Counted from the first letter of the stretch, positions 9,546-18,027 are shown. The stretch: DNA of 64,000 bases from Bradyrhizobium sp. NP1 (GCF_030378205.1 NZ_CP127385.1:7232001-7296000); one strand, 5' to 3'. Notes: generated by a model from the letters alone, not told the origin. Program-made: numbers and translations.

Positions 9546-9729
9546 GGCGTACTTCTCTCTGAAGAGGACTCGATGCTCGAAAGATAAGCAGTTTCGTCCG
9601 AACCTCAACACCCGGCGGCCTCATCAGATCGTTGATGCGGATACGCTCGCAGACGGACGCGGCCCGAAACCATGCCGCTTAGTGAGGGAGGCGGTCACAA
9701 TGAGGACACGAATTCGTATTCTCGCGACG

Positions 9730-10265
9730 CCCAATGCGCCCGAGCTTGGCTGATAACCACCCTCGCAAGGACAGAGGGCGCAGGGAAAGCCGGGTGCCGA
9801 TTGCACCCGCGGCCTCGTGTGCGAAAGTGGAAAGCACACGAGTTAGTCACCACAGGTTCAACCGAAGCAATCCGGCTTTCCCTGCACGATGGTGTTACGG
9901 TTTCCTTCGTGCTCTCCCCGGTGACCGGGCTTTCTTGCCACCGTCGCCTCGCCGGTCATCTCCCGCGAGACTTGATGCCAGCGTCGGGGCATCAGGACCA
10001 CACGACTTCGCCGTCCGCCATGACTATCGCTCGTCAGCCGATATCATCGCGTCCATCGCATCCCGCGCCCAACGCTCGTGACGATCGCGAAGCGCCCCTC
10101 TTGATCAGGCGCGGGATGTGCTGATTGGAGCCACTGATTTGCCCGACGGCTCAAGCGGAATTTTTTTCACGCAGGGGCTGGACACGATCTTTGCGTGACT
10201 GCCCGACGGGCAAATCAGTTGCCGCTGAATGCGCGATGGTTTTGACGGTTTGCCCGAAGGGAAGG
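9730..10265. repeat. Intergenic repeat block, apparently non-coding
   Basis: About 840 bp (9546-10387) lacks a functional gene. Its middle contains sequence that I recognise from memory as a widely scattered Bradyrhizobium-type intergenic repeat: open frames there translate to Arg/Ser/Pro-rich text without domains. From about 10137 the motif TGCCCGACGG or TGCCCGAAGG recurs at 10140, 10200 and 10251, and GCCCGACGGGC near 10201 is a perfect small palindrome. The stretch 9546-9730 shows nothing. A BLASTN search against one complete genome of the group would give the copy number. Confidence 0.55.
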
Positions 10266-10305
10266 CTAGTGTTCTGGTTCCGAAGTTCGCATCGTTCCGC
10301 GGCCC
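10266..10305. repeat. Half copy of palindromic element B at a gene breakpoint
   Basis: Starts with CTAGTGTTCTGGTTCCGAAG and continues TTCGCATCGTTCCGCGGC, closely matching the left arm of the 75-bp palindrome at 19390-19464. The right arm is missing, and the sequence runs directly into the 5' coding part of a Crp/Fnr-type gene. So this arm marks the point where the regulator gene was cut. Seen directly by comparing the two stretches. Confidence 0.7.
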
Positions 10306-10387
10306 GCAAAACCTCATCGACCTCTTCAAGGGTAAGCTCGGCGAACAGCTGGACATCCGCCACCACCGAACGATCAATTGCCGGCAT
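10306..10387 (-). pseudogene. Truncated Crp/Fnr-family regulator (N-terminal fragment)
   Basis: The minus-strand frame from ATG at 10387 reads MPAIDRSVVADVQLFAELTLEEVDEVL, a good match to the extreme N-terminus of Crp/Fnr-family activators (xxxLFxxLxxEELxEVL), and it has GAGAGGG ahead of the start. After about 27 residues the frame runs into repeat element B and then the repeat block, so neither the cyclic-nucleotide-like domain nor the helix-turn-helix remains. It is divergent from nnrS, which suggests it was once the NO-responsive NnrR-type regulator of that gene. This identity is inferred from context; only the family match is seen. Confidence 0.6.
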
Positions 10388-10447
10388 GTTCCCTCTCGGC
10401 AACGGTTTTGAATTTTGCGATGGAACCATGCGGATTCGCTTAAGGCA

Positions 10448-10461
10448 TTGCGCTAGCTCAA
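10448..10461. promoter_or_regulatory. Candidate FNR/NnrR-type box (TTG-N8-CAA)
   Basis: TTGCGCTAGCTCAA, a 14-bp dyad TTG-N8-CAA with a central GCTAGC. It lies between the divergent crp/fnr fragment (start 10387) and nnrS (start 10592). NnrR-type regulators of rhizobia bind TTG-N8-CAA sites upstream of denitrification and nnrS genes. The distance of about 130 bp to the nnrS ATG is compatible with activation only if the leader is long. A 6-base consensus occurs by chance often, so position is the main support. Confidence 0.4.
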
Positions 10462-10591
10462 CCTTGGCGAGGTGGCTGCGCGTTATCTATGGCCGACCTT
10501 GGAAGGCGATCGCGGGATCGACCGCGATCGTGCAGCCGTCCGCACCCGACCCGGCGTCATTGCGCGGCGCACCGAATGTTCGGAGATTGAG

Positions 10592-11767
10592 ATGTCGATA
10601 CCAAGGCTGCGCGATTATCAGGGACCGGCCCTCCTTTCCTACGGCTTCCGGCCGTTCTTCCTGTTCGGCTCGATCTATGCCGCCGCTACGATCCTGATCT
10701 GGTTGCCGCTGTTCGAAGGCGAATTCCAGCTCCCCACCGCCTTCATCCCGCGCGACTGGCACGTTCACGAGATGCTGTTCGGCTATGTCGCGGCGGTCAT
10801 CGGCGGCTTCCTGCTGACGGCTGTGCCAAACTGGACCGGACGCCTGCCATTGCAGGGCATGCCGCTGGCGACGCTGGTTTCGATCTGGATCGCCGGCCGC
10901 ATCGCCGTCTGTCTTTCTGATCGGATCGGATGGGCGGCTGCCTGCGCCATCGACGCGCTCTTCCTCCTCCTGCTCGCCGCCGCCGCTGCACGCGAGATCG
11001 TCGCGGGCCGCAAGTGGGGCAATCTGCCGGTGGTTGGCATTGTGACGTTGCTTGCCATCAGCAATGTGGCGTTCCACCTCGAATCCCATTTCCACGGTTT
11101 CGCCGACTATTCGACGCGCTTTGCCATCGCAATCGTGATCGTCCTCATTTCCTTGATTGGAGGCCGCATCGTTCCCAGCTTCACGCGCAACTGGCTGGCG
11201 CGGCAGCGGCCGGGCCGCCTGCCCGTACCGTTCGGCCGTTTCGACAGTATCGCGGTCGCAGCCGGCCTTGTGGCGCTGCTCGCCTGGGTCGCGGCGCCGC
11301 AATCGCCGATCACCGGCATCGCGCTGGTCACTGCTGGCTGCCTGCACGCGATCAGGCTCGCGCGCTGGGTCGGCTACCGGACGACGGCCGACCGACTCGT
11401 TCTGATCCTGCATCTCGCCTACGCGTTCGTGCCGTTCGGGTACCTCCTCGCCGGCCTCGCCGCCTTCGGCGTGCTGCCGTCAGGCGCCGGCATCCATGCC
11501 TGGACCGGCGGGGCGATCGGCTCGATGACACTTGCCGTAATGACGCGCGCGACGCTTGGTCATACCGGACGCGGGCTGAAGGCATCGATCGGCACGCAAG
11601 CCATCTATGCGGCGATCATCGCCGCCGCACTGCTGCGCGTCTGCGCATCGGTCGCGACCGAGCACATGCACGGTCTCCTCGCCGCCGCCGCGATCGGCTG
11701 GGTCGCTGCCTTCCTTGGTTTCGCGCTGCTCTATGGCCGTGCCCTATGCACGCCGCGCCTGGCGTGA
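10592..11767 (+). CDS. nnrS: NnrS family membrane protein
   Basis: 391-residue haem-copper-containing inner-membrane protein of the NnrS family, associated with nitric oxide stress and denitrification. Family features seen: LLSYGFRPFFLFGSIYA at the N-terminus, DWHVHEMLFGYVAAVIGGFLLTAVPNWTG (the most conserved segment with two histidines), NVAFHLE, GGRIVPSFTRNWL, and AGIHAWTGGAIGSMTLAVMTRATLGHTGR near the C-terminus. About twelve hydrophobic segments. The start at 10592 has GGAG nearby; the frame upstream of it does not resemble the family. A TTG-N8-CAA site lies upstream, but the adjacent regulator gene is truncated, so control may now come from a regulator elsewhere. Confidence 0.92.
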   Translation: MSIPRLRDYQGPALLSYGFRPFFLFGSIYAAATILIWLPLFEGEFQLPTAFIPRDWHVHEMLFGYVAAVIGGFLLTAVPNWTGRLPLQGMPLATLVSIWIAGRIAVCLSDRIGWAAACAIDALFLLLLAAAAAREIVAGRKWGNLPVVGIVTLLAISNVAFHLESHFHGFADYSTRFAIAIVIVLISLIGGRIVPSFTRNWLARQRPGRLPVPFGRFDSIAVAAGLVALLAWVAAPQSPITGIALVTAGCLHAIRLARWVGYRTTADRLVLILHLAYAFVPFGYLLAGLAAFGVLPSGAGIHAWTGGAIGSMTLAVMTRATLGHTGRGLKASIGTQAIYAAIIAAALLRVCASVATEHMHGLLAAAAIGWVAAFLGFALLYGRALCTPRLA

Positions 11768-11959
11768 AGAGCCCTCGCCCCGCATTCGCACGCTGCGTCC
11801 ATGCCAGCGCGAACACGATTTGTCGCCAAGCGACCATGATTTGACAGGGAGCGAACTCTCACGCCGAAGTGAACGCGAGAGCGCGCAACGCCCCCCGAAA
11901 TCACCGAAACGACGGCGCCTTCCGCAAAACCTTCTCACGATACCGCTGACTTAACCGAT

Positions 11960-12934
11960 ATGACAGTCAGTGCCATTCCCGCCGCGCCCTTCCGCTTTTC
12001 CACCGACGACACGCCCGCCCGCGACCGCATGGCAATCGCGCGCGAGGTCGCGGGCCGCATCTATCTGCGGCTCGACGTCGAACCGCTCGGAACCGCGCCG
12101 CTCAGCGTCTCGGTCGAGCAGTATTCGTGGGCCTCCTTGTCGCTGATCTTCTGCGACACCAATCCGCTGCACCTCACCCGCACGCCGGAGCTGGTGCAGG
12201 ATGCCGACGGCGACTTCCGTTTCATCGTCGGTGTCGACGGCGCGCGCTATCGCTATCATTCGAGCGGGGTCGACGAAGCCATGGAAGGCAGCGAAGGCGC
12301 GCTGCTGTTCAACGGCGTCGCCGGCCGCGTCAGCCTGCTCGAGCGATGCCGCTGCACCGCAGTCCGCATCCGGCGCGAGCGGCTCGCCGGCGTCGTCCGC
12401 AGGCTCGATGACCGACCGATCCATCGCACTGCGGCCACGCTGCCGCTGCAACTCCTGCGCGGCTATATCGAGCTGTTGCGCAAGGAGCGGCCGCCGTCCG
12501 ATCCCCTGCTCGCGCACCGCGTCACGACCCATCTGATCGACCTGGTCGCGCTGGCGCTCGGCGCCAACGAGGAGACGCACGCACGGGCCTCGACGGGCGC
12601 GACCCGCGCTGCCCGGCTTGCGACCATCCGCGCCTATGTGCTCGCCAACCTTTCCGACCCCAACCTCTCGGCCAGGACGGTGGCGAGGCGCCACGGCGTG
12701 ACCGACCGTTATATCCACGTGCTGTTCGAGCAGACCGGGCAAACGTTCAGCCGCTTCGTCGAGCAAGAGCGGCTCAACCTCGCCTACGCGCTGCTGAACG
12801 ATCCCGAGCGGGGAACGCAGCGGATTTCCGACATCGCCGCGAGCGCCGGCTTTCACGAACTGTCGACCTTCGACCGGGCCTTCCGCCGCCGCTTCGGCGA
12901 TACGCCCTCGGGCGTGCGGCGCAGGCGGTGGTGA
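11960..12934 (+). CDS. AraC family transcriptional regulator
   Basis: 324 residues. The N-terminal 200 residues resemble the AraC-binding-like domain (AraC_binding_2: SVEQYSWASLSLIFCD...), and the C-terminal 90 residues hold two helix-turn-helix units: LSARTVARRHGVTDRYIHVLFEQTGQTFSRFV and RISDIAASAGFHELSTFDRAFRRRFGDTPSGVR. It likely activates a nearby catabolic gene set; the convergent ubiD/ubiX-transporter operon is the nearest candidate, but no binding site was identified. The ATG has no good ribosome-binding sequence; an alternative start is Met24 (12029). Confidence 0.85.
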   Translation: MTVSAIPAAPFRFSTDDTPARDRMAIAREVAGRIYLRLDVEPLGTAPLSVSVEQYSWASLSLIFCDTNPLHLTRTPELVQDADGDFRFIVGVDGARYRYHSSGVDEAMEGSEGALLFNGVAGRVSLLERCRCTAVRIRRERLAGVVRRLDDRPIHRTAATLPLQLLRGYIELLRKERPPSDPLLAHRVTTHLIDLVALALGANEETHARASTGATRAARLATIRAYVLANLSDPNLSARTVARRHGVTDRYIHVLFEQTGQTFSRFVEQERLNLAYALLNDPERGTQRISDIAASAGFHELSTFDRAFRRRFGDTPSGVRRRRW

Positions 12935-13002
12935 CGGAGCATCAGACGTTCGGTCCGCAGCCGATCGAGGCCTGATCCACTTCGCGGCGGATCTGCGCCG
13001 GG

Positions 13003-13596
13003 CTACGAGCCTTCGCGTGTGCGAACGGCGATTTGCTCGCCCCAGCGCGAGGCCAGATCATTGCCGATGCCGAACAGATCGAGCGCGCGGCCGACGGAAT
13101 GGCGGACGATATCCTCGACGGTTGCAGGCCGGGCGTAGAATGCCGGCACCGGCGGCATCACGATCGCTCCCATCTCGGTCACTTGCGTCATCGAACGCAA
13201 GTGGCCCAGATGGAACGGCGTCTCCCGGACCATCAGCACGAGCTTGCGCCGCTCCTTCAGCACGACGTCGGCGGCGCGGGTCAGAAGGCTCGACGTGACG
13301 CCACTCGAAATTTCCGACAGGGTGCGGACCGAGCAGGGCGCGATCAGCATGCCCATGGTCGGGAACGACCCGCTCGAGATTGCGGCCGCGATGTCACCCG
13401 CCTTGTAGACGACGTCGGCGAGCGCCATCACCTCGGAAAGACTCATCTCGAGCTCGTGAGCGGCGGTGATCTGCCCTGATTTGGAGATCACGAGATGGGT
13501 CTCGATGCCGGCCGCACGCAACGCCTTCAGCGCGGTGACGCCGTAGATCGCGCCCGAGGCGCCCGTGATGCCGACGATCAGCCGCGATGCCGCCAT
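13003..13596 (-). CDS. UbiX-family flavin prenyltransferase
   Basis: 197 residues. UbiX enzymes join dimethylallyl phosphate to FMN, giving the prenylated FMN needed by UbiD decarboxylases. The phosphate/FMN-binding VGITGASGAIYG is at 8-19, SSGSFPTMGMLIAPCSVRTLSEI is the conserved central motif, and PPVPAFYARPATVEDIV near the C-terminus is diagnostic. It is the last gene of a minus-strand operon headed by a UbiD-family gene and starts 3 bp after the permease stop, so it probably serves that decarboxylase rather than ubiquinone synthesis. Confidence 0.92.
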   Translation of the reverse strand: MAASRLIVGITGASGAIYGVTALKALRAAGIETHLVISKSGQITAAHELEMSLSEVMALADVVYKAGDIAAAISSGSFPTMGMLIAPCSVRTLSEISSGVTSSLLTRAADVVLKERRKLVLMVRETPFHLGHLRSMTQVTEMGAIVMPPVPAFYARPATVEDIVRHSVGRALDLFGIGNDLASRWGEQIAVRTREGS

Positions 13597-13599
13597 GGC

Positions 13600-14385
13600 C
13601 TATCCACCAATCGATTGCTGCAGGGCGTCGCCGCCGCGCACTGACCAGGCGGTCATGCGGCGCTCGAAGAAGTCGAAGATGACGTACATTCCCACCCCCA
13701 TGACCCCGACCACCACCAGCGCGGCGAACACCAGCGGCACGTTGAAATTGGAGCTTGCGACCAGCATCACATTGCCGATGCCGCTGTTGCCGGCGACGAT
13801 CTCCGCGATCACCGATCCCACGAAGGCCAGCGTCACCGCGATCTTGAGCGAGGCGAAGAAGAAGGGCAGCGAACGCGGAATTCCGATCTTGAGCGTCATG
13901 TCGGTCCGCGTCGCGCCGAGCGAACGCATGACTTCGAGCAGCTCCGGCTCGATGGTCGCAAAGGCGGTGGCGACATTGGCGACCACAGGGAAGAAGGACA
14001 GCATGAAGGCGGTGAGCACGGCCGGAATGGCGCCGGCGCCGAACCAGATGACGAAGACCGGCACCAGCGCCGCCTTCGGCACGCTGTTGAAGGCGACGAG
14101 CAGCGGATAGATGCCGCTATAGAGCAGGCGCGACGAGCCGACCATGATGCCGAGCGCCATGCCGAACACGACAGCCGCGACGAACCCGATCAGGGTGGTG
14201 GCAAGCGTCGCCGTGCCGTGCACGAACAGGGGATAGCGGAACTTGTAGATCGCCTGCAGCGTCTCCCACGGAGTCGGCAGGATGAAGCTCTTGATGTCGA
14301 ACAGCCAGACGCCCAGCCACCATGCCGCGATCAGCAACAGCGTCGCGACCCAGGGGGCAAGCCTTTGTTGCAGCCTTGTCGTCAA
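13600..14385 (-). CDS. NitT/TauT-type ABC transporter permease (ubiD operon)
   Basis: 261-residue inner-membrane permease with about six membrane segments and the binding-protein-dependent transport loop MRSLGATRTDMTLKIGIPRSLPFFFASLKIAVTLAFVGSVIAEI, the coupling-helix EAA-type motif of this family. Its start overlaps the ATPase stop by 4 bp (ATGA at 14382-14385). It completes a NitT/TauT-class importer with the neighbouring ATPase and binding protein. The context with UbiD and UbiX suggests that the imported compound is the carboxylic acid the decarboxylase uses. Confidence 0.9.
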   Translation of the reverse strand: MTTRLQQRLAPWVATLLLIAAWWLGVWLFDIKSFILPTPWETLQAIYKFRYPLFVHGTATLATTLIGFVAAVVFGMALGIMVGSSRLLYSGIYPLLVAFNSVPKAALVPVFVIWFGAGAIPAVLTAFMLSFFPVVANVATAFATIEPELLEVMRSLGATRTDMTLKIGIPRSLPFFFASLKIAVTLAFVGSVIAEIVAGNSGIGNVMLVASSNFNVPLVFAALVVVGVMGVGMYVIFDFFERRMTAWSVRGGDALQQSIGG

Positions 14386-15179
14386 TTCTGTTTCCCCAGG
14401 CTGATATGGTGGCGCAGGTCATGCACCAGGTCGACGAAGCCGGGCTCGAACGTGCATTCGAGCGTGCGCGGGCGCGGAATGTCGATCCTGCTGGTTTTCA
14501 GGATCCGCCCGGGCCGTGCGCTCATGACGTGAACGGTCTCGGCGAGATAGACGGCTTCGCGCAGCTCGTGCGTCACCAGGATGATGGTGCACTTGCGGAA
14601 CGACCAGAGTTCCTGCAGCACGGCCCAGAGATCCTCGCGCGTGAAGGCGTCGAGCGCCGCGAACGGCTCGTCGAGAAGCAGGATGGAAGGCTCGTGGATC
14701 AGCGCGCGGCAAAGCTGCGCGCGCTGCTGCATGCCGCCGGAAAGCTGCCAGGGCATGCGATCGCCGAAGCCGCTCAGGCCCACCTTCTGCAGCAGAACCT
14801 CGGCGGCCTCGCGGTTCTTGTCCCGGTCGATCCTCTGCCTGCTGCGGTGCGGCTCGACGATCTCGAGCGGCAGCATCACGTTGTCGCGGATATTGCGCCA
14901 TGGCAGCAGCGTGGCGTTCTGGAACGCCATGCCGACGGTCTTCAGGGGATGCGTGACCTGCTTGCCGTCGACGACGACCTTGCCGCGGCTCGGACGCACC
15001 AGGCCGGAGATCAGCTTCAGCAAGGTCGACTTGCCGCAGCCGCTGGGACCGACAATCGCGAGAAATTCCCCATGCGCGATCGACAGCGTTGCCGCTGACA
15101 CGGCAAGCGTCTGGCTGGACTTGTCCTGCGCCGCACCGCCATAGACGAGATCGACGTCGGTGAGCTCGATGAAGGACAT
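14382..15179 (-). CDS. NitT/TauT-type ABC transporter ATP-binding protein (ubiD operon)
   Basis: 265 residues. Walker A GPSGCGKST at 44-52, Q-loop in FQNATLLPWRNI, signature LSGGMQQR, Walker B ILLLDEPFAALD and the switch histidine in LVTHELREAV are all present. The Q-loop followed by LLPWR is typical of nitrate/taurine/sulfonate-type importers. It lies between the binding-protein and permease genes in the operon and overlaps the permease by 4 bp. No missing catalytic residue. Confidence 0.92.
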   Translation of the reverse strand: MSFIELTDVDLVYGGAAQDKSSQTLAVSAATLSIAHGEFLAIVGPSGCGKSTLLKLISGLVRPSRGKVVVDGKQVTHPLKTVGMAFQNATLLPWRNIRDNVMLPLEIVEPHRSRQRIDRDKNREAAEVLLQKVGLSGFGDRMPWQLSGGMQQRAQLCRALIHEPSILLLDEPFAALDAFTREDLWAVLQELWSFRKCTIILVTHELREAVYLAETVHVMSARPGRILKTSRIDIPRPRTLECTFEPGFVDLVHDLRHHISLGKQN

Positions 15180-15220
15180 CAGTCAGGACTCTCGCAAAGC
15201 GCTGCGCTGCCAGGACCGGG

Positions 15221-16240
15221 TCAATTGATCAGCCTGTCCTTGGCGTCAGGCAGATAGGCCGGATCGAAGATCTCCTCGAGCTTCGGCCGCCGCGGCAGCT
15301 TGTAGGCCTCGGTGATCTCGGTGATGTTGGTGTCGAGCCGGGCCCGATCGATGTCGCCAAACCCGGTCTTGCGGACGGTATCGGTCAGGATGCAGCATTC
15401 CAGCGCAACGCGAAGCCGCTCGCGCTCGATGTCGGGATTGAGCAGCGGCTCGAAATCCACGGCCGCCTTCACGGCAAGCTCGGGATCGCGGGCCATGTCC
15501 TTCAGGCCTTTGAGCGTCGCGCGCAGGAAGCCGCGCACCGCATCGGGATGCTCCTTCAGGAAGCGGCGCGAGGCCGCAATCGAGTTGGCATAGAGCGGCA
15601 GGCCGTAATCCTTGTACATGAAGTATTTGATGTCGGAGGCCGGCACGCCCTTCGCCTTCAGCTCGAGCAGCGCGTTGAAGATCTGGCCGGGAATGGCGTC
15701 GACCTTCTTCTGGGCGAGAAGAACCTCGCGCAGGCTGGGATCGATGCTCTGGATCTCCATCGAGGCGACATCGATGCCGGCCTTGCGCGCAAAGATCGGA
15801 AACAGCTTGAAGGTGGAATCGTTGGGCGCCGATCCCAGCTTCTTGCCGTTGAGCTGCTTCGGCTCGGTGATGCCGCTCGATTTCAGCACCACGATCGCGG
15901 CAGGCGCTTCCTCATAGCCGCTCATCAGCACCGGAAAGCTCTGCTCCGGATTCTTGGAGTCGAAATCCATCACGACGTTGATGTCGGGAAAGCCCATGTC
16001 GTAGACATCGGCGGCAAGCTGGCGGACCACCTCGGCAGAGCCCTTGCCGCGGTCGATCGTGACGTCGAGGCCTTCCTGCTTGTAGTAGCCTTTCTGCAGC
16101 GCGATCAGGAACGCGCCATGGGTCGCGCCGGGAATCCAGTCCAGCGTGAAGCGGACCTTGGTCTGGGCGCAGGCCGCGCCCGGGACGGCGACGGCGGCGA
16201 GGAACAGCAATGCGGCAACGGCAGAATTCGCTCGGTTCAT
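15221..16240 (-). CDS. NMT1/THI5-like ABC substrate-binding protein (ubiD operon)
   Basis: 339 residues with a signal peptide (hydrophobic 8-24, cleavage near ACAQ), so periplasmic. KVRFTLDWIPGATHGAFLIALQKGYYKQEGLDVTIDRGKGS is the diagnostic N-terminal pattern of the NMT1/THI5-like group, which binds pyrimidine precursors and other small aromatic or heterocyclic compounds. It starts 97 bp after the UbiD-family gene; that gap shows no terminator. The most economical reading is capture of an aromatic or heterocyclic acid for decarboxylation, which is inferred. Confidence 0.88.
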   Translation of the reverse strand: MNRANSAVAALLFLAAVAVPGAACAQTKVRFTLDWIPGATHGAFLIALQKGYYKQEGLDVTIDRGKGSAEVVRQLAADVYDMGFPDINVVMDFDSKNPEQSFPVLMSGYEEAPAAIVVLKSSGITEPKQLNGKKLGSAPNDSTFKLFPIFARKAGIDVASMEIQSIDPSLREVLLAQKKVDAIPGQIFNALLELKAKGVPASDIKYFMYKDYGLPLYANSIAASRRFLKEHPDAVRGFLRATLKGLKDMARDPELAVKAAVDFEPLLNPDIERERLRVALECCILTDTVRKTGFGDIDRARLDTNITEITEAYKLPRRPKLEEIFDPAYLPDAKDRLIN

Positions 16241-16336
16241 GGTGCCTCTGGGATCAGGGTGTTGGCGGCCTCAGATTGCGTTCGCCCCGCACGCGGAGCG
16301 CTCCTTCGTTGCTCGCGCGGCCATGGCCCGGCGCGG

Positions 16337-17728
16337 TCAGATGGCGTTGGCGGCGGCGAGGATTTCGCGGGCGCGCGAGCGCTGCTCCGGCGAAATGACG
16401 AGCCGTTCGGCGAAATCCTCGTTGATCGGCGCGGTGGCGTCGATGCCCATCTTCGTCACCGTGAATGTGGTGGGATCGGAGGTGGGGTCGATGACCGCCG
16501 ACTTCACGCCCGGGACCATCATGATGTCCTTCTCGGCCTTGACGCGGGTGGCCACCGCCCACATCACGTCCTCCATGTCGTAGATGTCGACGTCCTCGTC
16601 CACCACGATCACCTGCTTGGTGTAGAGCTCGGTGCCGAGCGCGGTCAGCATCGCCATCCTCGGCTCGCCTTCCGCGACCTTCTTCATCGAGACGATGGCA
16701 AGGAACGCGCCGCAGGTCTTGTGCGGCACGTGCACGGCCCGCACGTTCGGCAGGTTGCGCTTGAGCGCGTTGAGGATTTCGCCTTCGCGCGTGATGCAGG
16801 AGATCAGGATGTGGTCGCGCGACATGCCCGTAACCACGCTGTGGAACCAGGCGTCGCGGCGCATCCGGATGCGATGGGCAACGAAGACGTTCTGCGTGCT
16901 GCGGTAGGAGGCATAACCGGTGAACTCGCCGAACGGTCCTTCCGGCTCATGCACGCCGGCGAGGATCTCGCCCTCGATGATGATCTCGGCGCCGGCCGGC
17001 ACTTCGAGGTCCTGGACGCCGCAGCGGGCGAGCCGATAGGGCTCGCCGAACAGGGCGCCGATGATGTCGAACTTCCGCACGTTGGGCGGATAGGCATAGA
17101 CCATCGAGCCCATGTAATGCAGCGGATGGGTGCCGATCACGATCGCGGCCGGCAGCGACTGTCCCTTCGCCTCGGCACGGCGATGGTACTCGTACATGCG
17201 CCGGCGCGAATGCAGCGAAACCCCCAACCGGTTCTTGCCCCGCAGCATCAGCCGGTGGAAGCCCGTGGTGTCGACGCCGGTTTCGGGATCGCGCGCCGTG
17301 ATCTGGCCGGCGGTGATGTAGGGCGCGGCATCGACGGAGAACTGGAACGGAATCGGCAGCTTGGTGAGGTCGACCTGGTCGCCCTCGAGCACCACCTCGT
17401 TCCACGCCGCCTTGGCGACAACTTCCGACGCGATGTAGTTCTGGCACCGCTCGCGGAACGCGGTAGGCAGGTTCGCGACCGTGCTGTTCAGGCATTGGGC
17501 CAGCAGCTCGCGGCTGCCCGCGACGTTGGTGACCACGGGCATGTCGAAGCCCTTGACCTTCTCGAAGATGACAACCGGACTTTTGTTGAGCCGGTCGAGC
17601 TCGAACACAGTCGAGGTCATTTCGAGCTCGTGGCTGACCGGCTCCCTGATCCTCAGGACGTTCGCGGGGTCCGACCGCTCGGTCTGCGCGATGAACCCGC
17701 GCAGGCTCTGATTGTCCGATTCCAACAT
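16337..17728 (-). CDS. UbiD-family prenylated-FMN decarboxylase
   Basis: 463 residues from the ATG at 17728, which is preceded by GGGAGG; an ATG at 17755 would extend the protein but lies in a palindromic operator-like sequence. UbiD enzymes reversibly decarboxylate unsaturated or aromatic acids with prenylated FMN. Landmarks: ITAGQITARDPETGVDTTGFHRLML (metal/prFMN region with the Arg), EGPFGEFTGYAS carrying the two catalytic glutamates of the family, and VPHKTCGAFLAIVSMKK. It heads the operon ubiD-SBP-ATPase-permease-ubiX. Many homologues act on catabolic aromatic acids rather than on the ubiquinone precursor; the transporter in the operon supports a catabolic role. Confidence 0.93.
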   Translation of the reverse strand: MLESDNQSLRGFIAQTERSDPANVLRIREPVSHELEMTSTVFELDRLNKSPVVIFEKVKGFDMPVVTNVAGSRELLAQCLNSTVANLPTAFRERCQNYIASEVVAKAAWNEVVLEGDQVDLTKLPIPFQFSVDAAPYITAGQITARDPETGVDTTGFHRLMLRGKNRLGVSLHSRRRMYEYHRRAEAKGQSLPAAIVIGTHPLHYMGSMVYAYPPNVRKFDIIGALFGEPYRLARCGVQDLEVPAGAEIIIEGEILAGVHEPEGPFGEFTGYASYRSTQNVFVAHRIRMRRDAWFHSVVTGMSRDHILISCITREGEILNALKRNLPNVRAVHVPHKTCGAFLAIVSMKKVAEGEPRMAMLTALGTELYTKQVIVVDEDVDIYDMEDVMWAVATRVKAEKDIMMVPGVKSAVIDPTSDPTTFTVTKMGIDATAPINEDFAERLVISPEQRSRAREILAAANAI

Positions 17729-17746
17729 GGCCTCCCGTATCTTTCG

Positions 17747-17769
17747 ACTTATCATCTTATATGATAAGT
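17747..17769. promoter_or_regulatory. Operator-like dyad upstream of ubiD
   Basis: ACTTATCAT-N5-ATGATAAGT, a perfect 9-bp inverted repeat with spacer CTTAT, 18 bp upstream of the ubiD ATG and AT-rich in a GC-rich surrounding. Size and symmetry fit a dimeric repressor such as a GntR/FadR protein; one is encoded at 18642. Its position over the leader favours repression. The regulator assignment is inferred. Confidence 0.6.
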
Positions 17770-17863
17770 TCGTTCGGGCAAGAGGCTTGTGCGGAAAGGA
17801 CGCGGGCTGGCTCCGCGGCCGAGCTCATGCGGCGGGGCAGCATGATGGGATCAGGAAGACAAC

Positions 17864-17940
17864 CAGTGTGGCGGTTCAGAAGTCCGCATCATTGTCGCCG
17901 CGAGTTCGTCATGCGGAGTTCTGAACCAAAGCCACACTAG
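17864..17940. repeat. Palindromic element A, left copy
   Basis: Imperfect palindrome beginning CAGTGTGGCGGTTCAGAAG and ending TTCTGAACCAAAGCCACACTAG-like, about 77 bp. Its reverse complement matches the element at 19478-19555, including the asymmetric arms (one arm GTGG-x-GGTTCAG, the other GAACCAAA-x-CCACAC). Probably a small non-autonomous repeat. Confidence 0.8.
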
Positions 17941-17952
17941 ATCAACAAGTTG

Positions 17953-18027
17953 CTAGTGTCCTTCGATTCCGAAGTTCGCAAACGAGGGGCCCGCAGAATG
18001 ATGCGAGCTTCGGAATCGGGACACTAG
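17953..18027. repeat. Palindromic element B, left copy
   Basis: 75-bp palindrome with CTAGTGTCC and GGACACTAG-type ends; arms ATTCCGAAGTTCGC and GCGAGCTTCGGAAT. It matches the reverse complement of 19390-19464. Its terminal CTAG supplies the TAG stop codon of the TIGR02444-type gene, so the element abuts and ends that frame. Confidence 0.85.

Noticed and set aside
9734..10081. 115-codon open frame in the repeat block
   Set aside because: Translation resembles the Arg/Ser/Pro-rich products often annotated in copies of this intergenic repeat; no start signal or domain.
15548..17764. 738-codon plus-strand open frame antisense to the ubiD operon
   Set aside because: Covers binding-protein and UbiD genes on the other strand; no recognisable domain; composition typical of antisense frames.
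17864..18027. CRISPR-like array
   Set aside because: Only two different palindromes occur in tandem, without regularly spaced identical repeats or cas genes.
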